From the NCBI RefSeq assembly GCF_022811725.1, contig NZ_CP094527.1, forward strand, positions 7,688,001 to 7,752,000: DNA of 64,000 nucleotides, given 5' to 3'. The number at the start of each line of letters is the position of its first letter. The first letter of the stretch is position 1. Below, piece after piece: positions 62,090-64,000 of the stretch. The position numbers and the translations under genes were made by a program. A model generated the notes under the pieces. It was given only the letters and a program-made list of their open reading frames with translations, did not search any database and was not told the origin of the DNA. This stretch comes from Mucilaginibacter sp. SMC90. GTDB lineage: Bacteria; Bacteroidota; Bacteroidia; Sphingobacteriales; Sphingobacteriaceae.

Positions 62090-62686
62090 ATGTTACAGGA
62101 TAAAACAGAAATAGAACTATTACGAACGATCTTAGGATCTGCCGGTATGAAACCGGAAGCATTTGACCTATCATTGCCTCACTGGAAATTGAAACAATAT
62201 AAAAAAGGTGAGTTTTACAACGAATACAAAAATGTTTGTAAGCACCTCGGATTTGTTATCAACGGTGTATTTAGAATTTACCGGGTAAATAATGATACCG
62301 GCGAAGAAAAGAATATGCTGTTTTTTACCGATCACCAGTTTGTGGCATCCTATAAAAGCTTTTTAGCCCAAACAGCCTGCGATTATTATACAGAAGCGAT
62401 GGTTGATTCGCTTATATTATATATACATATCGATCACCTAAATGAACTTTACGCGCAATCACATCAGTGGGAACGCTTTGGAAGGATAGTAGCCGAAACA
62501 GCTTTTCATGAGGTTATGGTCAATACAGAAGGTTTTCTTTTTAAAACCCCCGAAGACCGTTACCGGGAAATGATGGAAAAACATCCGAATATTTTCAATT
62601 CGGTACCTCTTTATCATATTGCCTCCTATCTGGGTATTCAGGGGCCGTCACTGAGCCGGATCCGTAAAAGAATGGTTGGAAAATAA
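62090..62686 (+). CDS. Crp/Fnr-family transcriptional regulator
   Basis: A 198-residue protein with a cyclic-nucleotide-binding-like fold: LKQYKKGEFYNEYKNVCKHLGFVINGVFRIYRVNNDTGEEKNMLFFTDHQFVASYKSFL is the Crp/Fnr sensor, and VPLYHIASYLGIQGPSLSRIRKRM is the helix-turn-helix. In Bacteroidota many such proteins do not bind cAMP. Flanked by two paralogous hydrolase genes with a common promoter module, it is the obvious candidate to bind the palindromes there (inference). It has its own terminator at 62718. Confidence 0.92.
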   Translation: MLQDKTEIELLRTILGSAGMKPEAFDLSLPHWKLKQYKKGEFYNEYKNVCKHLGFVINGVFRIYRVNNDTGEEKNMLFFTDHQFVASYKSFLAQTACDYYTEAMVDSLILYIHIDHLNELYAQSHQWERFGRIVAETAFHEVMVNTEGFLFKTPEDRYREMMEKHPNIFNSVPLYHIASYLGIQGPSLSRIRKRMVGK

Positions 62687-62717
62687 AACTCATTAACCTG
62701 CCGGGTGCTGGATTGTT

Positions 62718-62752
62718 AAAACCTCTAAAATTTTTTTTTAGAGGTTTTTTTT
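62718..62752 (+). terminator. Intrinsic terminator of the Crp/Fnr gene
   Basis: AAAACCTCTAAAA and TTTTAGAGGTTTT form the stem, then T-run. It ends just before the operator of the next gene. Confidence 0.9.
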
Positions 62753-62755
62753 GAT

Positions 62756-62820
62756 TTTAACCTGGGTTAAACTTATTGCCCCGGGATAGCCCGATGTTTG
62801 TCATGTCCTAAACAATTAGG
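62756..62820 (+). promoter_or_regulatory. Shared promoter module of the hydrolase gene (copy 2)
   Basis: TTTAACCTGGGTTAAA (62756-62771), 21 bases, GATGTTTG (62793-62800), 6 bases, CCTAAACAATTAGG (62807-62820), 12 bases to the ATG. It matches copy 1 in sequence of all three elements and in spacing, while the spacers differ, which points to selection. Confidence 0.8.
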
Positions 62821-62832
62821 CATTAAACAAAC

Positions 62833-63626
62833 ATGAAAACAGCAATTATAATGATGGCAATGAGCATATTAGGTTTTACTGCTCAAGCCCAAAAAACAAC
62901 CGGAAAAAATTCTAAAACTATTGTACTTGTTCACGGCGCATGGTCAGATGCATCTTCATGGGATGCAGTAACTCCTTTGTTAAAAGCTCAGGGCGAAGAG
63001 GTGATCAACGTTAACCTTGCAGGTCACGGAAAAGATACTACCTCATTTGCCGGTATAACCTTTCAAACTTACGTTGACCAGGTAAAAGCTGCCATCGGCA
63101 ACCGCACTAATGTAATTTTGGTAGGACATAGCTTTGCCGGACTGGTGATCAGCCAGGTTGCTGAAGAGGTTCCAGCACAGGTTAAAGAACTGATCTTCCT
63201 TGCAGCTGCATTGCCGCATGACGGCGATAGTCTTTTAGGACTTGCAAAAGGCGATCCGGCTTCGCATATCGGTAAATCCCTTACTATTGATAAAGAACAT
63301 GGTGCAGCAATAATTGCAAAAGATGCCGCCGCCGATATCTTCGCTGCAGATGCACCACAGCAAGTTCAGGAATATATAGCCGCCAACATTAAACCAGAAC
63401 CACTGGCACCACTGGCCACACCTGTTCACCTTACTGAAAAGAATTCGGCAGCATCAGAAAGGTGTATATCCATACAGTTAATGACCATGCTATCAGTTAT
63501 CCTGCACAACAGTATATGGTAAAAAACAGCAAGGTAGATAAAGTTTATACCCTGCAAAGCAGCCATACCCCATTCATTTCTATGCCTGATAAACTGGCCG
63601 CGATACTGATTACCGAAAGCAAATAA
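62833..63626 (+). pseudogene. Alpha/beta hydrolase paralog, frameshifted near its C-terminus
   Basis: The gene encodes a signal peptide (1-20, ending AQAQ), VLVHGAWSDASSWDAV and the nucleophile GHSFAG with S100, like the paralog at 61055. At A4 (63437-63440) one A appears to be missing: in the present frame the protein ends at 63522 after 229 residues. If one A is added, the frame continues as KEFGSIRKVYIHTVNDHA... and SSHTPFISMPDKLAAILITESK, matching the paralog to its end at 63626, with the catalytic His in SSHTP. The truncated form lacks that His and probably is inactive. It may be a true frameshift or a sequence error. Confidence 0.85.
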
Positions 63627-63673
63627 TAACCGATAAAAATCAAATAAAATCTCTTAACTCATAAATAAAAATC

Positions 63674-64000
63674 ATGAAAACAAATAACAATACAATCCTG
63701 ATCACTGGTGGTGGTTCTGGTATTGGTTTGGAAACCGCCCGTAAGTTTTCTGCACTTGGCAATAAAGTAATTATTGCAGGCAGAAACATCGATAAATTAA
63801 ATGCCGCTGCCCGCAGTTTAGATAACGTAAGTGTGATTCAATGTGATCTGACTGTAAAAAGCGAACTGGATGCATTGGTTCAGCAAGTGGAATTACTTTA
63901 CCCCGAGTTAAATGTATTGATCAACAACTCTGGCAGCGCGTATCAATACTCTTTGGATGAAAACTCCGATGCTTATGAAGGTGCCCGCAAGGAGATGGAG
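63674..64000 (+). CDS. Short-chain dehydrogenase/reductase, N-terminal part (runs off the window)
   Basis: From ATG 63674 an open frame of 109 codons continues to the edge. It begins MKTNNNTILITGGGSGIGLE with the cofactor motif GGGSGIG, followed by VIIAGRNIDKL (NADP-type loop), VSVIQCDLT and LINNSGSA. It lies 48 bases downstream of the restored hydrolase stop, so it may be in the same operon and share its promoter module. The active site and C-terminus are outside the window. Confidence 0.9.
   Translation, partial: MKTNNNTILITGGGSGIGLETARKFSALGNKVIIAGRNIDKLNAAARSLDNVSVIQCDLTVKSELDALVQQVELLYPELNVLINNSGSAYQYSLDENSDAYEGARKEME

Noticed and set aside
1..64000. CRISPR arrays, prophage, IS transposases, rRNA
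   Set aside because: No regularly spaced identical repeats with unique spacers, no phage structural or integrase genes, no transposase motifs and no rRNA sequence were seen.

Overview
The window looks like chromosomal DNA from a member of the Bacteroidota, most likely a Sphingobacteriaceae relative such as Mucilaginibacter or Pedobacter. This is inferred from gene content and signals, not from a search. The evidence is: many start regions carry the Bacteroidota -7 box TAnnTTTG, often with a TTG/TTTG box about 19-21 bases upstream, and few have Shine-Dalgarno sequences; a complete MoxR-BatABCDE cluster; a long-form IleS; a SMUG2-type glycosylase; BlaI/M56 and CRTAC1/VCBS proteins; and several families of short palindromic intergenic repeats. 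I see no prophage, CRISPR array, rRNA or transposase gene.

Layout. 1-5.1 kb: LysR fragment, MFS exporter, 2OG-Fe(II) oxygenase, a secreted DUF6600-like protein with a long Gln-rich tandem-repeat tail, and a secreted thioredoxin. 5.1-8.1 kb: two ferritin-like proteins and, upstream of them on the same strand, a 1.1-kb non-coding region with four diverged copies of a structured RNA unit, each ending in an intrinsic terminator. This array is the most unusual feature of the window. 8.4-8.8 kb: tandem tRNA-Val genes. 8.9-12.2 kb: a secreted M17-N-like protein, an LRR-kinase, an orphan small-RNA candidate and a small membrane protein. 12.2-16.6 kb: ileS, a DksA-like gene and lspA. 17.2-25.7 kb: the Bat operon (MoxR ATPase, DUF58, BatD-like anchor, BatA, BatB, BatC, BatD, BatE). 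26-31 kb: PfkB kinase, GT4 glycosyltransferase, a frameshifted GDPD-like gene and gluQ. 30.4-33.9 kb: two SDRs, an AraC regulator and a SMUG2-like glycosylase. 33.9-38.5 kb: nucleoside hydrolase, a GH35-like gene interrupted by an in-frame TGA, and a GH13 glucosidase. 38.7-44.8 kb: an outer-membrane beta-barrel protein, then a BlaI / M56 (BlaR1-like) / S41 peptidase operon behind a double palindromic operator. 44.9-53.1 kb: Spy-like, CRTAC1-like, acyltransferase, TlpA-like, ABM-domain and DUF1624 genes. 53.3-58.5 kb: an AraC regulator overlapping a small [2Fe-2S] ferredoxin, divergent from a TolC-HlyD-MFS efflux operon. 58.5-60.8 kb: ECF sigma factor, DoxX-like, RibD-C and VOC genes. 61-64 kb: two paralogous secreted alpha/beta hydrolases flanking a Crp/Fnr-type regulator and sharing an almost identical promoter module, then the start of an SDR gene.

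Three genes are broken by single-base changes (homopolymer indels near 29.0 kb and 63.4 kb, a TGG-to-TGA type stop at 35.76 kb). They may be true pseudogenes, phase-variable genes or sequence errors; the sequence alone cannot tell. All functional calls rest on motifs read by eye.
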